A stretch of DNA of 64,000 nucleotides from Odoribacter laneus YIT 12061 (GTDB lineage: Bacteria > Bacteroidota > Bacteroidia > Bacteroidales > Marinifilaceae): positions 1,523,444 through 1,587,443 of the forward strand of contig NZ_JH594596.1 in assembly GCF_000243215.1 (NCBI RefSeq), written 5' to 3'. Shown here in pieces: positions 22,431 to 31,416 of the stretch. A model generated the notes under the pieces. That model worked only from the letters and a program-made list of their open reading frames with translations. It had not been told where the DNA came from and did no database searches. The translations under genes and the position numbers were made by a program. Positions within the stretch are counted from its first letter, which is position 1. Each line of letters starts with the position of its first letter.

Positions 22431-23207
22431 ATGAGCATTGTAAAAGCAAAAAAAAGTCTGGGTCAACATTTCCTCAAAGATCAGAATATTGCCCGCAAAA
22501 TAATAGACAGTTTATTACCTGTTACGGCTGAAGTATTGGAAATAGGACCGGGTATGGGTGTGTTAACCCGGCATTTACTGGAACAGGGAATTTTCGCTGT
22601 AAAAGCAATCGATATCGACCAGGAATCCATTGCTTATCTGCACAACGAATTTCCCTCATACCACGACAGGATTATCTTCGGTGATTTCTTGAAAACCGAT
22701 CTCTCTGCTTGGTATTCGGCCCCTCTTTCTGTAATTGGAAATTTACCTTACAATATATCTTCTCAGATTTTTTTTCGTATCATCGAAAACCACCAGCTTG
22801 TCAGGCAGGTCGTTTGTATGATACAGAAGGAAGTAGCAGAAAGAATTACAGCGACGCACGGGAATAAGACTTATGGGATACTGAGTGTCTTTTTGCAGAC
22901 ATTCTACAACATCGAATATCTGTTCACAGTAAGCGAAAAAGTATTCGATCCGCCTCCCAAAGTGAAATCGGCTGTTATACGTCTTACCCGCAATGCGAGA
23001 GAACATCTGGAATGCGATGAAAATTTGTTTTTCCGGATAGTAAAAGCCGGGTTCAATCAGAGGCGGAAAACGCTCCGGAATTCATTGCGGCAAATACTTC
23101 CGCCCGGTTTTACGTCGGATGAACTGAGTTTACGTCCGGAACAACTGAGTGTGGAGGATTTTATCCGTCTGACTAGTGAAATCGGGGCATTCCAACAAAA
23201 AATATAA
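22431..23207 (+). CDS. rsmA: 16S rRNA (adenine1518/1519-N6)-dimethyltransferase
   Basis: 258 residues from ATG 22431 (MSIVKAKKSLGQHFLKD). An upstream in-frame ATG at 22416 would add five residues but lies before the promoter box. RsmA (KsgA) dimethylates two adjacent adenines near the 3' end of 16S rRNA. Visible motifs: QHFLKDQNIARK, the SAM site VLEIGPGMGVLTRHL, and the NLPYNISS catalytic motif, then the C-terminal helical domain with FNQRRKTLRNSL. It is followed by mgtE after 24 bases, a pairing often seen in Bacteroidota. Complete. Confidence 0.97.
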   Translation: MSIVKAKKSLGQHFLKDQNIARKIIDSLLPVTAEVLEIGPGMGVLTRHLLEQGIFAVKAIDIDQESIAYLHNEFPSYHDRIIFGDFLKTDLSAWYSAPLSVIGNLPYNISSQIFFRIIENHQLVRQVVCMIQKEVAERITATHGNKTYGILSVFLQTFYNIEYLFTVSEKVFDPPPKVKSAVIRLTRNAREHLECDENLFFRIVKAGFNQRRKTLRNSLRQILPPGFTSDELSLRPEQLSVEDFIRLTSEIGAFQQKI

Positions 23208-23231
23208 TTTTAAATTTTAATCGTTCTTCAT

Positions 23232-24596
23232 ATGCATCAGTTTGAATTAACCCATGAATTTTTAAGTCGGCTGGAAGAATTAGTAGATGCCGGCAATAAG
23301 GAGCAGGTACAAGAGATGTTGCAGGACCTGCATCCGGCGGATATTGCCGAAATTCTGGAAGAACTGAATAATGAAAGGGCACAGTTCGTATTCCTTTTGT
23401 TGGATAATGAAAAAGGGAGTGACGTACTAGCTGAAATCGATGAAGAAGAACGAAACCGCTTTCTGGCGTCTTTTCCTCCGGAGATTATCGCCAAACGATT
23501 TATCGACAATATGGAATCGGATGATGCTGCGGATCTTGTGGGTAGTCTCTCCGATGAGCAGCAGCACGAGGTGTTGTCGCATATGGACGATCTGGAACAG
23601 GCAGGGGATATTGTCGACCTGTTGCATTACGATGAAGATACCGCAGGAGGTCTGATGGCCAAGGAGCTTGTCGTGGTGAATGAAAACTGGACCGTCCTGA
23701 CCTGCCTGAGGGAATTGAGCCGGCAGGCAGAAAATATAGATGAAATTTACAATGTATATGTGGTAGACGACGATAATAAACTCAAGGGACGTTTGTCTCT
23801 GAAGAAAATGATTCTCTCTCCGACTTCTGCTAAAATCAGTAATTTGTACTACGAGGATATCACTTCCGTCAAAACCGACGAACCAGCAGAATCCGTTGCC
23901 CGCATTATGCAAAAATACGACTTGGTAGCGATTCCCGTTGTGGATTCGCTGGGACGACTGGTTGGCCGGATTACGATAGACGATGTGGTGGACGTCATTC
24001 GCGAAGAAGCAGAAAAAGACTATCAGATGATGTCCGGTATTACCCAGGATGTCGAAACTTCCGACAGTATCTGGTCGCAAACCAAAGCCCGGCTCCCCTG
24101 GTTGATTATCGCCCTGTTCGGAGGCATGGTCTCGGCTTATATGATTTCCCGTTATGAAGCGGAAATCGCCCTGTTTCCGGTCACAGCCATGTTTATCCCC
24201 GTGATCACGGCCATGGGAGGAAACGTAGGAATACAATCCTCCGCTATCGTTGTACAAGGTCTGGCTTCCAATTCTTTAAGTCTGAAAAACGGCTTCCAAA
24301 ATATACTGAAAGAAATCGGCGGTGCTTTGATCAATGCCACCATCTGTTCTTCCATCATCTTTGTACTCACTTTATTTTTCGACCTGAATTCTCTGGCCAT
24401 GCCCATTACCGTGACGCTTTCCCTGTTCATTGTCATCTTATTTGCCTCGGTTTTTGGTACGGCATTCCCGCTACTGCTCAACAAAATGCACATCGACCCG
24501 GCTCTGGCAACAGGCCCTTTTATCACCTTGACCAACGACATTATCGGACTAAATATTTATCTGCTTACCGGAAATGCTATTTTATCCTGTTTCTAA
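23232..24596 (+). CDS. mgtE: Magnesium transporter MgtE
   Basis: 454 residues with the full MgtE layout: an N-terminal acidic superhelical domain (about 1-125) with HPADIAEILEEL, two CBS domains (about 130-255), and five membrane helices (about 275-454) with ITAMGGNVGIQSS and the PLLLNKMHIDPALATGPFIT helix, which carries the metal-binding Asp. MgtE is a Mg2+-gated channel-like carrier in the inner membrane, closed by Mg2+ bound between the cytosolic domains. The ATG follows the rsmA stop by 24 bases, so the two are probably in one transcript. Confidence 0.96.
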   Translation: MHQFELTHEFLSRLEELVDAGNKEQVQEMLQDLHPADIAEILEELNNERAQFVFLLLDNEKGSDVLAEIDEEERNRFLASFPPEIIAKRFIDNMESDDAADLVGSLSDEQQHEVLSHMDDLEQAGDIVDLLHYDEDTAGGLMAKELVVVNENWTVLTCLRELSRQAENIDEIYNVYVVDDDNKLKGRLSLKKMILSPTSAKISNLYYEDITSVKTDEPAESVARIMQKYDLVAIPVVDSLGRLVGRITIDDVVDVIREEAEKDYQMMSGITQDVETSDSIWSQTKARLPWLIIALFGGMVSAYMISRYEAEIALFPVTAMFIPVITAMGGNVGIQSSAIVVQGLASNSLSLKNGFQNILKEIGGALINATICSSIIFVLTLFFDLNSLAMPITVTLSLFIVILFASVFGTAFPLLLNKMHIDPALATGPFITLTNDIIGLNIYLLTGNAILSCF

Positions 24597-24780
24597 CGAA
24601 TAAAAGCATGACGGAAATGTTTTATGCTTTTTACATTCTTCTAAATTTGAATAATAAAGCTCGATATTATTCCGGCAAACGGCTAAAATAACCGTACCTA
24701 AGGGGTTCTGTGTGCATATTTATTTTCGTCAATTGCATAATTATAAGGTGTAATTATAAGGTTATTAGCATATTATACAC

Positions 24781-24788
24781 TAATTTTG
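24781..24788 (+). promoter_or_regulatory. -7 box of the arginine deiminase gene
   Basis: TAATTTTG matches TAnnTTTG exactly, 36 bases before the ATG. The 140 bases before it, after mgtE, are AT-rich and hold no open frame. Confidence 0.5.
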
Positions 24789-24824
24789 CGGCATTGATTT
24801 TAAAAGACAACTCAAAAATATTAT

Positions 24825-26114
24825 ATGGAAAAAGTAATTGAAGTAAATGTTCAATCGGAAATCGGAAAATTAAACGGAGTAATTATCCACACTCCTGGTG
24901 AAGAAGTGGAAAATATGACGCCGGAAAATGCCGAGAGGGCTTTATATAGCGATATTATCAATCTTTCTATCGCCAGGGAGGAGTATAAGCAGATCAAAGG
25001 TGTTTTATCAAAGCTGACCAAGACATTCGAAGTGAAAGATTTGCTCTGCAACATCCTGAAGGACGAAAAGATAAAAGCGGAAGTACTGAACCGGATTGAA
25101 AAAATCGAACCTTTTATCGGTGAAGAAGCCCCTAAAGGAAGTTTGAAAGAACAATTGATGGAAGAAGATGCGGAAAATTTATCCCGTATCCTCATCGAAG
25201 GGGTAGAAATGGTAAAAGATAATCTGACCAAATACCTGAGCAAGGATTGGTTCGCTATGCGTCCGATGCATAATTTATTATTTACCCGTGATGCTTCTAT
25301 GAGCATCAACAATGAGGTTTTGATCGGACGCATGGCTAATGCTATCCGCGACCGGGAGTCGGTGATCATGCGTTCAATTTTCGATTTTACCCCGGAATTC
25401 AAAACGTCTACTCTGTCTCTTCCTGCTACTCCGGGAGCCACCTCCCGTATACAAACGATAGAAGGAGGAGATGTACTGGTAGCCCGGGAAGATATTCTGG
25501 TAATCGGGAACGGAGCCCGTACAAGTACACAGGCGATCGACTTACTGATGTATGAGTTTATCCGCCGGAAGAGCGAAAAGACACAGCATATTATTGTTCA
25601 GCAATTGCCCCATAGTCCGGAATCCTTTATTCACCTGGATATGGTATTCACCCTGCTGGATCGCGATAAATGTATGGTCTTCGAACCCCTGATCATGAAT
25701 CCGGGAAGCTATCAAACCGTACATATCAAAATTCAAAACGGCAAATTACTCGGTATCCGGAGTGAAAAAAATCTGCTGAGTGCTTTGAAAAAACTGGGAA
25801 TGGAACTGGAACCTGTGTTGTGCGGGGGTAGCGATGAGTGGAACCAGGAAAGGGAACAATGGCATAGCGGAGCAAACTTCTTCTGCGTAGGTCCCGGACA
25901 AGTACTGGGATACGCCCGGAATAATTATACCATGGAAGCGATGAATAATGCCGGTTTTGAAATTATCAAAGCCAACGACATTATTGACGGATCGACCGAT
26001 ATTTCCCGCTATCAGAAATATGTCATTACCATAGATGGTTCCGAACTTCCGCGGGGAGGCGGGGGAGCGCGTTGTATGACGATGCCCATCAACCGGACAA
26101 ATATCGAATGGTAA
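24825..26114 (+). CDS. arcA: Arginine deiminase
   Basis: 429 residues, slightly longer than the usual 405-415. The enzyme hydrolyses arginine to citrulline and ammonia. Family motifs: SEIGKLNGVIIHTPGEEVENM at the start, NLLFTRDAS with the catalytic Asp near residue 154, EGGDVLV, the His-containing WHSGANFFCVGPGQVLGYARN, and the C-terminal RGGGGARCMTMP with the nucleophile Cys. The extra length lies in a charged helical stretch at about 75-125. No ornithine carbamoyltransferase or carbamate kinase gene is adjacent, so a full deiminase pathway is not encoded here. Own promoter; 51 bases before menA. Confidence 0.87.
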   Translation: MEKVIEVNVQSEIGKLNGVIIHTPGEEVENMTPENAERALYSDIINLSIAREEYKQIKGVLSKLTKTFEVKDLLCNILKDEKIKAEVLNRIEKIEPFIGEEAPKGSLKEQLMEEDAENLSRILIEGVEMVKDNLTKYLSKDWFAMRPMHNLLFTRDASMSINNEVLIGRMANAIRDRESVIMRSIFDFTPEFKTSTLSLPATPGATSRIQTIEGGDVLVAREDILVIGNGARTSTQAIDLLMYEFIRRKSEKTQHIIVQQLPHSPESFIHLDMVFTLLDRDKCMVFEPLIMNPGSYQTVHIKIQNGKLLGIRSEKNLLSALKKLGMELEPVLCGGSDEWNQEREQWHSGANFFCVGPGQVLGYARNNYTMEAMNNAGFEIIKANDIIDGSTDISRYQKYVITIDGSELPRGGGGARCMTMPINRTNIEW

Positions 26115-26139
26115 CCGTACAAAACATCAGGATTTACTT

Positions 26140-26147
26140 TAATTTTG
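26140..26147 (+). promoter_or_regulatory. -7 box of menA
   Basis: TAATTTTG, an exact box, 18 bases before the preferred menA ATG at 26166. It overlaps the alternative upstream start of the frame, which argues for the later ATG. Confidence 0.5.
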
Positions 26148-26165
26148 CAACCACAAATAAGAGCG

Positions 26166-27062
26166 ATGAAAAAATTAAAGTATTCTATCCGTAGTTTTCG
26201 TTTAAGAACTCTTCCCTTGTCTGTAGCCGGCATTATATTAGGTTCAATGCTGGCCGCAGGCGATGGTTTTTTTAATACCCCCGTATTTTGCCTGGCCATC
26301 TTTACCACTTTGTGCCTGCAAATTTTAAGTAATATTTCCAATGATCTGGGGGATGCTTTGAAAGGGACGGATAATGAACAAAGGGTAGGTCCTATCCGGG
26401 CTTTACAAGCCGGCGTACTGACTACCTGTGATTATCGGCGTTTGATCCGGATCTTCGCCCTGCTTTCGGTCATTTCCGGACTTACGTTAGTATGTATCGC
26501 TTTCCGTTCACTCACCTACAAAAGTATTTTAATGCTCTTCCTGGGAGGAACCGCCATCGTCGCCGCACTGAAATACACGATGGGGAAAAATCCTTACGGC
26601 TATCGCGGATTAGGAGATTTATTCGTATTCTTATTCTTCGGTTTATTAAGTACCCTGGGAGCTTATTTTTTAATGCGGCATTCGCTCGGAATCCTGCTGT
26701 TATTACCGGCTACGGCCCTAGGCTTTCTGACCACAGCTGTATTAAACGTCAACAACATCCGGGATATGGAAAACGATGCCCGTTGTGGGAAAAATACAAT
26801 CCCTGTAAAAATAGGAGAAAAAAAGGCGAGAATTTATCATTGTATACTGATTTGCGGAGCTTTTATTTGCATGACATTCTACACTCTTTTCCACCCGAAC
26901 GGAATAGGAGGTTTTCTGTTTTTTCTCTCCCTTCCGCTTTTCAGCATACACCTCTCTAAAATGCTCACTTTATCTGGGAAATCACTGGATCCTCAACTTA
27001 AATTTTTATCCATAAGTACGCTGTTGTTTGCCCTCCTTTCCGGAGTCGGACAAATTTTCTGA
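26166..27062 (+). CDS. menA: 1,4-dihydroxy-2-naphthoate polyprenyltransferase
   Basis: 298 residues with eight or nine membrane helices. MenA attaches the isoprenoid tail to dihydroxynaphthoate in menaquinone synthesis. The UbiA-type aspartate motif NISNDLGDALKGTDNEQRVG (about residues 57-75) and the second motif NVNNIRDMENDARCGKNTIP (about 195-214) are both intact. The ATG at 26166 is chosen over the frame start at 26145. Convergent with menG (27090), the gene for the last menaquinone step, so the two menaquinone genes sit tail to tail with 27 bases between stops. Confidence 0.95.
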   Translation: MKKLKYSIRSFRLRTLPLSVAGIILGSMLAAGDGFFNTPVFCLAIFTTLCLQILSNISNDLGDALKGTDNEQRVGPIRALQAGVLTTCDYRRLIRIFALLSVISGLTLVCIAFRSLTYKSILMLFLGGTAIVAALKYTMGKNPYGYRGLGDLFVFLFFGLLSTLGAYFLMRHSLGILLLLPATALGFLTTAVLNVNNIRDMENDARCGKNTIPVKIGEKKARIYHCILICGAFICMTFYTLFHPNGIGGFLFFLSLPLFSIHLSKMLTLSGKSLDPQLKFLSISTLLFALLSGVGQIF

Positions 27063-27089
27063 AAAGTTTAACTCCCGAGTTTAGAAAAC

Positions 27090-27782
27090 TTATTTATGAG
27101 CCGTATACAAGCTGGCGATACCAAATGTCAACTTTTTTTGCGAGGGCTGCTGAAACCCGCAACGGGATAAAATCTCTAAGAATTCTTTCCCTTGAGGAAA
27201 ACGGGAGACTGATTCAGGCAAGTAAGTATAAGCTCCTTTATTTCCAGACACCCAACCGCCGAGAACCGGCAAAATATGTTTAAAATAAAAACGATAGAGT
27301 TGTTTCATCGGAAAATGCTCCGGCATAGAAAATTCCAAAATGATGACTTTTCCACCTTTTTTTAAAACCCGGTGCATCTCTTTTAATCCCCATTCCAAAT
27401 GTTCAAAATTCCGGACTCCGAAGGCTACGGTAATCACATCAAAATCCTGATCAGGAAATTCCATCCGCTCACTATCCCCGTATTGTAAAGTAATCTTTTC
27501 CTGTAACCCCATTCCCATTATTTTCCGACGTCCGATTTCCAGCATCTTTTCCGAAATGTCAATCCCCACCACCTGTTGCACCCCGCCCCGTACGGCAGCT
27601 ATCGAAAAGTCTCCTGTCCCACAGGCAACATCCAACAAGCGTCCTTTCTCTTGTTCTGCAATCCGCTTTATAGCCACACGCCTCCACCTTTTATCTATAT
27701 TCATCGACAAAAAGTGATTCAACCGATCGTAACTCGGAGCAATGTCATTAAAAATTCCTTTTACTGCTTCCTTTTTCGCCAT
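27090..27782 (-). CDS. menG: Demethylmenaquinone methyltransferase (UbiE/MenG)
   Basis: 230 residues, the normal length. The enzyme methylates demethylmenaquinone to menaquinone with S-adenosylmethionine. Seen: IFNDIAPSYDRLNHFLSMNID at the start, SAM motif LLDVACGTGDFSI, DVITVAFGVRNFEHLEWGL, and the RPGG-like VLKKGGKVIILEFSMP. It is the final step of the pathway to which adjacent menA belongs. The gene is followed (upstream on the strand) by a DUF3276 gene after 61 bases, possibly in one transcript. Confidence 0.95.
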   Translation of the reverse strand: MAKKEAVKGIFNDIAPSYDRLNHFLSMNIDKRWRRVAIKRIAEQEKGRLLDVACGTGDFSIAAVRGGVQQVVGIDISEKMLEIGRRKIMGMGLQEKITLQYGDSERMEFPDQDFDVITVAFGVRNFEHLEWGLKEMHRVLKKGGKVIILEFSMPEHFPMKQLYRFYFKHILPVLGGWVSGNKGAYTYLPESVSRFPQGKEFLEILSRCGFQQPSQKKLTFGIASLYTAHK

Positions 27783-27843
27783 GCCTTCACAATTGACCCG
27801 GGCAGAAACGGAAAAATCCGGTCTCCCTGTCGTTTCTGTTAAA

Positions 27844-28152
27844 TTACGCGGGTAATTTCCCTTCCAAAGCTTCCTTCACTATCTTTACCGCTTCATCCAA
27901 GCCTTCTTTAAATTTCTCAAAATCTTCTTTGTATAAAAAAAGCTTATGCTTGGAATAACTTACGTTACCTGCATCATCATACTTTTTCTTACTCTCTGTG
28001 ATCGTCAGGTAATAATCCCGATTACGGGTAGCCCTTACATCCAGGAAATAGGTTCTCTTCCCGGCCTTTACTACTTTCGAATATACTTCTTCCCGATCTT
28101 CCATCCTACCGGAAAGCTCATCATTTTCATATACTCCCATAAGACTGTTCAT
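27844..28152 (-). CDS. DUF3276 / PUR-alpha-like nucleic-acid-binding protein (copy 1)
   Basis: 102 residues. The PUR repeat-like core reads VYSKVVKAGKRTYFLDVRAT, then YYLTITESKKKYDD, then KLFLYKEDFEKFKEGLDEAV, which is the DUF3276 family related to eukaryotic PUR-alpha and Borrelia BpuR, small dimeric proteins that bind single-stranded DNA or RNA. Its physiological role in Bacteroidota is unknown. A second copy (32863-33207) shares most of these segments. The start could also be the Met at residue 5 or 17; the first ATG is used here. Confidence 0.85.
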   Translation of the reverse strand: MNSLMGVYENDELSGRMEDREEVYSKVVKAGKRTYFLDVRATRNRDYYLTITESKKKYDDAGNVSYSKHKLFLYKEDFEKFKEGLDEAVKIVKEALEGKLPA

Positions 28153-28396
28153 TAAGTTTCATGATTCAAATGTAGAAAAAAGCTAATAAACATATTGTTT
28201 TTTTAAGTTTTTTTTTCAGAAAAACAGTTCCGTCTTATCCAGAATAGCCGTATTTTTGTAAAAAGGAAATTTCTAAAGCCCTTTTTTAAAGACTGTCAGT
28301 ATTCAGAGAACTACCTTAAACGGTCGGAGATAACCCACTACCGAGCATTCGGAGTGAAAATGGATTTTGAATAAGATACTCTAAATTGAAAAACAA

Positions 28397-28612
28397 ATGC
28401 TAGTTAAAGTTTTTATCATCGTCCTTATTCTGATAGGATTAGCTTTAGTCGCCTTGAGTATCGGTATTTTATTAAAAAAGGGAGGCCGTTTTCCTGAAAT
28501 ACACATCGGCCGTAACCAACGTCTGAAAGACAAAGGGATCCATTGCGCAAATACCACCGATGCTTTGGAACGTGAAAACTACAAACCGGTAGATAATAAA
28601 ACAGAGGAATAA
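28397..28612 (+). CDS. Small conserved membrane protein of unknown function
   Basis: 71 residues. One N-terminal membrane helix (residues 3-28, KVFIIVLILIGLALVALSIG) is followed by a soluble tail with FPEIHIGRNQRLKDKGIHC and a polar C-terminus. I recognise the IHIGRN...GIHCA tail as recurrent in small Bacteroidota membrane proteins, without known function. The frame has good coding character despite its length, and a terminator follows. A -7 box (TATTTTTG at 28251) lies 139 bases upstream. Confidence 0.7.
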   Translation: MLVKVFIIVLILIGLALVALSIGILLKKGGRFPEIHIGRNQRLKDKGIHCANTTDALERENYKPVDNKTEE

Positions 28613-28660
28613 ACCGAACATCAAAAAGAATTCTCTCTTTTTCTCTTCCATATCTATATA

Positions 28661-28699
28661 AAAAAGGACTGCCTGCAAATATTTTCCGGCAGTCTTTTT
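28661..28699. terminator. Bidirectional terminator between the small membrane protein gene and luxS
   Basis: Arms AAAAAGGACTGCC and GGCAGTCTTTTT (one bulged base, 14-base loop) lie between two convergent genes; A-tract on one side and T-tract on the other allow use from both strands. Confidence 0.85.
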
Positions 28700-28753
28700 C
28701 TTTATTTACCCTCCTATCAATAACCGGCAAAACCGGTTTCAATTTTTACCCAA

Positions 28754-29233
28754 TCATTGCGGGTAAACCCTGTTTTTCTCCTCCATCTTTTCCAGCACTT
28801 CTTCCAGGTATCTTGCAGCTTCGTATTTAGCCATCGGTAGATCGTGCAACAAATAATTTCCACAATCCCGCGGAGCTGCTCCGGGAACTTCCCCTTCATA
28901 ATCCCGTACAAAACGGAATGTTTCCCGCATCAATTCTTCTATATCCTGAGGCTGTAAATCTCCCCTTAGCAATAAATAATTTCCGGTAGCACATCCCATA
29001 GGTCCCCAATATACGATTTGATCTCCCCATTGAGGATGATTACGTAAAAAAGTAGCCGCCAGATGCTCCATTGTATGTAAGGCGCCCGCTCCAATAGCCG
29101 GTTCCCGGTTAGGTTCTTTCATACGGATATCAAAGGTCGTGATTACTTGATTCCCCATATTGTCTTTCCGGGAAACGTATATGCCCCGGAGTAAATGTTC
29201 ATGGTTAATTGTAAAACTCGGAATTTTTTCCAT
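28754..29233 (-). CDS. luxS: S-ribosylhomocysteine lyase LuxS
   Basis: 159 residues from the ATG at 29233 (MEKIPSFTINH), the standard LuxS start; the frame is open to 29284. LuxS cleaves S-ribosylhomocysteine to homocysteine and the precursor of autoinducer-2. The metal site HTMEH (residues about 53-57) and the catalytic-Cys/third ligand region GPMGCATGNY are present. It is the second gene of an operon with mtnN, which supplies its substrate, so together they detoxify S-adenosylhomocysteine. Confidence 0.97.
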   Translation of the reverse strand: MEKIPSFTINHEHLLRGIYVSRKDNMGNQVITTFDIRMKEPNREPAIGAGALHTMEHLAATFLRNHPQWGDQIVYWGPMGCATGNYLLLRGDLQPQDIEELMRETFRFVRDYEGEVPGAAPRDCGNYLLHDLPMAKYEAARYLEEVLEKMEEKNRVYPQ

Positions 29234-29289
29234 TGTTATCCCCTGATTTTTATAGTTTATAAATGACGATAGGTTCTCAGCCACTATTC

Positions 29290-29973
29290 TTAAAGGGCCT
29301 TTAAAAACTCCCGGAAAACTTCAAAAGATTCCTGTGGAGCTGCTGTCCAAAAATGACGATATTGCAATTCGTGTTTCTCCACTCCCGGTGTATCACTAAT
29401 CACCCGAAAACTGAGAAAAGGTACTTTTTCTAAATAACAAACCTGGGCCATAGAGCAAGATTCCATATCTACTGCCAACCCTTCGGGAAATTTATTCTTA
29501 ATTGCCTCCAGCTCTGTCCGATCTGTAATAAACCGGTCACCCGTACAAATCAACCCGCCTGTCAGGTTTACAGGAGCCGGTACACTTAAAGCAGTACGAT
29601 ATAAATGAGGATCAGCTTCGTAATAAACCGGCATCCCCTGAATCTGCCCGTAAGCATTTTTTCCGCCACACCAGACATCGTGATATACAGTCCTCTCTCC
29701 CACGACAATATCCATTACCCCCAGGCAGCGGTCAATTCCTCCCGCCACTCCCGTGTTAATCACCGCATCCGGAACAAAATTCCGGATCATCTCCAATGTT
29801 CCCAAAGCAGAACAAACTTTCCCGATTCCACTTTTAGCCAGAACGACCGTTTTCGTCCCCGACCTTCCCTGCACAAACACCCGGTCTCCGATACAAGTCT
29901 CCCGTTTTTCTTCCAATAAATCGTGTATCAATCTGAATTCCGCATCCATAGCCACGATTACACCTATTTTCAT
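29290..29973 (-). CDS. mtnN: 5'-methylthioadenosine/S-adenosylhomocysteine nucleosidase
   Basis: 227 residues from ATG 29973 (MKIGVIVAMDAEFR), the typical start of the family. It removes adenine from S-adenosylhomocysteine and methylthioadenosine. Motifs: KSGIGKVCSALG, the NTGVAGGID strand, and AVDMESCSMAQVCY with the catalytic and ribose-binding Met-Glu-Ser. Position directly before luxS, with 56 bases to the preferred luxS start, fits the two-step recycling route. Confidence 0.95.
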   Translation of the reverse strand: MKIGVIVAMDAEFRLIHDLLEEKRETCIGDRVFVQGRSGTKTVVLAKSGIGKVCSALGTLEMIRNFVPDAVINTGVAGGIDRCLGVMDIVVGERTVYHDVWCGGKNAYGQIQGMPVYYEADPHLYRTALSVPAPVNLTGGLICTGDRFITDRTELEAIKNKFPEGLAVDMESCSMAQVCYLEKVPFLSFRVISDTPGVEKHELQYRHFWTAAPQESFEVFREFLKAL

Positions 29974-30047
29974 ATTTTTCCGATTTAGTCGATACGATTG
30001 CCGGATAAAAAACATCCGGAAAATTTTATTTCAGTTTTTCCGTTGGA

Positions 30048-30683
30048 TCAAAAAAACGGATTATGTCTCTTTTCTTCTCCAATCGTAGTCATGGGACCAT
30101 GCCCCGGAAGGACTTTCACTTGGTCCTCCAATACGAACAATTTAGCCCGGATAGCTGCCAATAATTGCCGGGAATCCCCTCCCGGAAGATCTGTACGTCC
30201 GATACTGCCGGCGAAAAGAGAATCTCCGCTAATCAACAACTTATCTGCATCGCTGTAGAAACAAAGTCCTCCCGGAGAATGCCCCGGCACAGCTATAACC
30301 ATCAGTTCCGAATTTCCGAATCTGATAGTATCCCCGTCTTTCAGATAATGAGAAGTAACCGGCGGCTGAGCAATTCCGGATATTCCCAGATAAGCAGCAT
30401 ATTGCACCGCGTTCTTAATCAAAAAATCATCCTCCTGACTCGCCTGAGGAGCTAACCCGTACACGTCCTGAATAAAATTATTCCCCAGCACATGATCGAT
30501 ATGCAAATGCGTATTTAATGAACAAACGAGCTGTAACTGATTTTCCCGAACAAACTTTTTAAACGCCTCCCTTTCTTCCGAATCGAAACAGCCGCAATCA
30601 ATAACAACGGCTTCTTTGGTTTCGTCGTATAATAAAATAGTATTTTCCTGAAACGGATTGTTGACGAATATTTTTACTTTCAT
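30048..30683 (-). CDS. Metallo-beta-lactamase-fold hydrolase (glyoxalase II-like)
   Basis: 211 residues. The di-metal motif is NTHLHIDHVLGN (residues about 58-69, the H-x-H-x-D-H form), with later ligands in VPGHSPGGLCF, SGDSLFAGSIGRTDLPGGD and the final LPGHGPMTTIGEE. This subfamily is close to glyoxalase II and to YcbL-type thioesterases; the true substrate is unknown. It is separated from mtnN and ruvA by 70-75 bases on each side on the same strand. Confidence 0.9.
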   Translation of the reverse strand: MKVKIFVNNPFQENTILLYDETKEAVVIDCGCFDSEEREAFKKFVRENQLQLVCSLNTHLHIDHVLGNNFIQDVYGLAPQASQEDDFLIKNAVQYAAYLGISGIAQPPVTSHYLKDGDTIRFGNSELMVIAVPGHSPGGLCFYSDADKLLISGDSLFAGSIGRTDLPGGDSRQLLAAIRAKLFVLEDQVKVLPGHGPMTTIGEEKRHNPFF

Positions 30684-30756
30684 ATTTCCCTGCTATTGGT
30701 TTTAAACAAAGTTACAAAAATAACCCGATCTTTAGAAATAAACCTTCCTCTCCTCT

Positions 30757-31335
30757 CTAAAGTTGCTTCAGTGCCAATTTAATTAATTCTTCCACAGAGG
30801 TCACTTTTCCTCCGGCCAATATCTTATCAATCACCTTAGCTGCCTGATTTTTCACAAATCCCAGCATAACAAGGGCGGCCAAAGCCTCTTCTTTTAAAGT
30901 TCCCGAGGTAAATACAAATTCCTCCGTACTGCTTCCTACTCCCACCTTATCCTTCAATTCAATAATGACACGCTGAGCCGTTTTCAATCCAATCCCTTTT
31001 ACACTCTTTATCGTATTCACATTCTCTGTCAGAACAGCATTGATAATTTCCCCAGTCGTCATGGAGCTCAGCATAACACTGGCCGTATTCGCCCCTATAC
31101 CCGATACAGAAATTAATTGCCGGAATAAAGTCCGCTCCTCCCGGCTATAAAAACCATATAACAAATGAGCATCTTCCCGGACAATCAAATGTACATACAG
31201 GCACACTTCTTTCCCGGAAGCAATCTTCGAATAAGTATTTACCGAAATATGGACATAATATCCCACTCCGCCGCAATCGACGACGGCATAAGTAGGAGTC
31301 GCTTCGACCAAATAACCTTTTAAATATTCGTACAT
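30757..31335 (-). CDS. ruvA: Holliday junction branch migration protein RuvA
   Basis: 192 residues, normal length. Domain I is an OB-fold (YEYLKGYLVEATPTYAVVDCGGVGYYV), domain II has the helix-hairpin-helix motifs LISVSGIGANTASVMLS and IKSVKGIGLKTAQRVI, and domain III the flexible C-terminal helix bundle (EEALAALVMLGF). RuvA targets RuvB to Holliday junctions during recombination repair. ruvB and ruvC are not in the window. Confidence 0.97.
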   Translation of the reverse strand: MYEYLKGYLVEATPTYAVVDCGGVGYYVHISVNTYSKIASGKEVCLYVHLIVREDAHLLYGFYSREERTLFRQLISVSGIGANTASVMLSSMTTGEIINAVLTENVNTIKSVKGIGLKTAQRVIIELKDKVGVGSSTEEFVFTSGTLKEEALAALVMLGFVKNQAAKVIDKILAGGKVTSVEELIKLALKQL

Positions 31336-31416
31336 ACTTCCTTATTTTTGCCTACTCACTTCAACCCTCCCCCTTCTTCTTCCTTTTCCTCTGTATCCGT
31401 CAGTACCCTTCAAATT

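Noticed and set aside
23427-24257. 276-codon open frame antisense to mgtE
   Set aside because: Shadow of the mgtE codons; His-rich random-looking product, no promoter.
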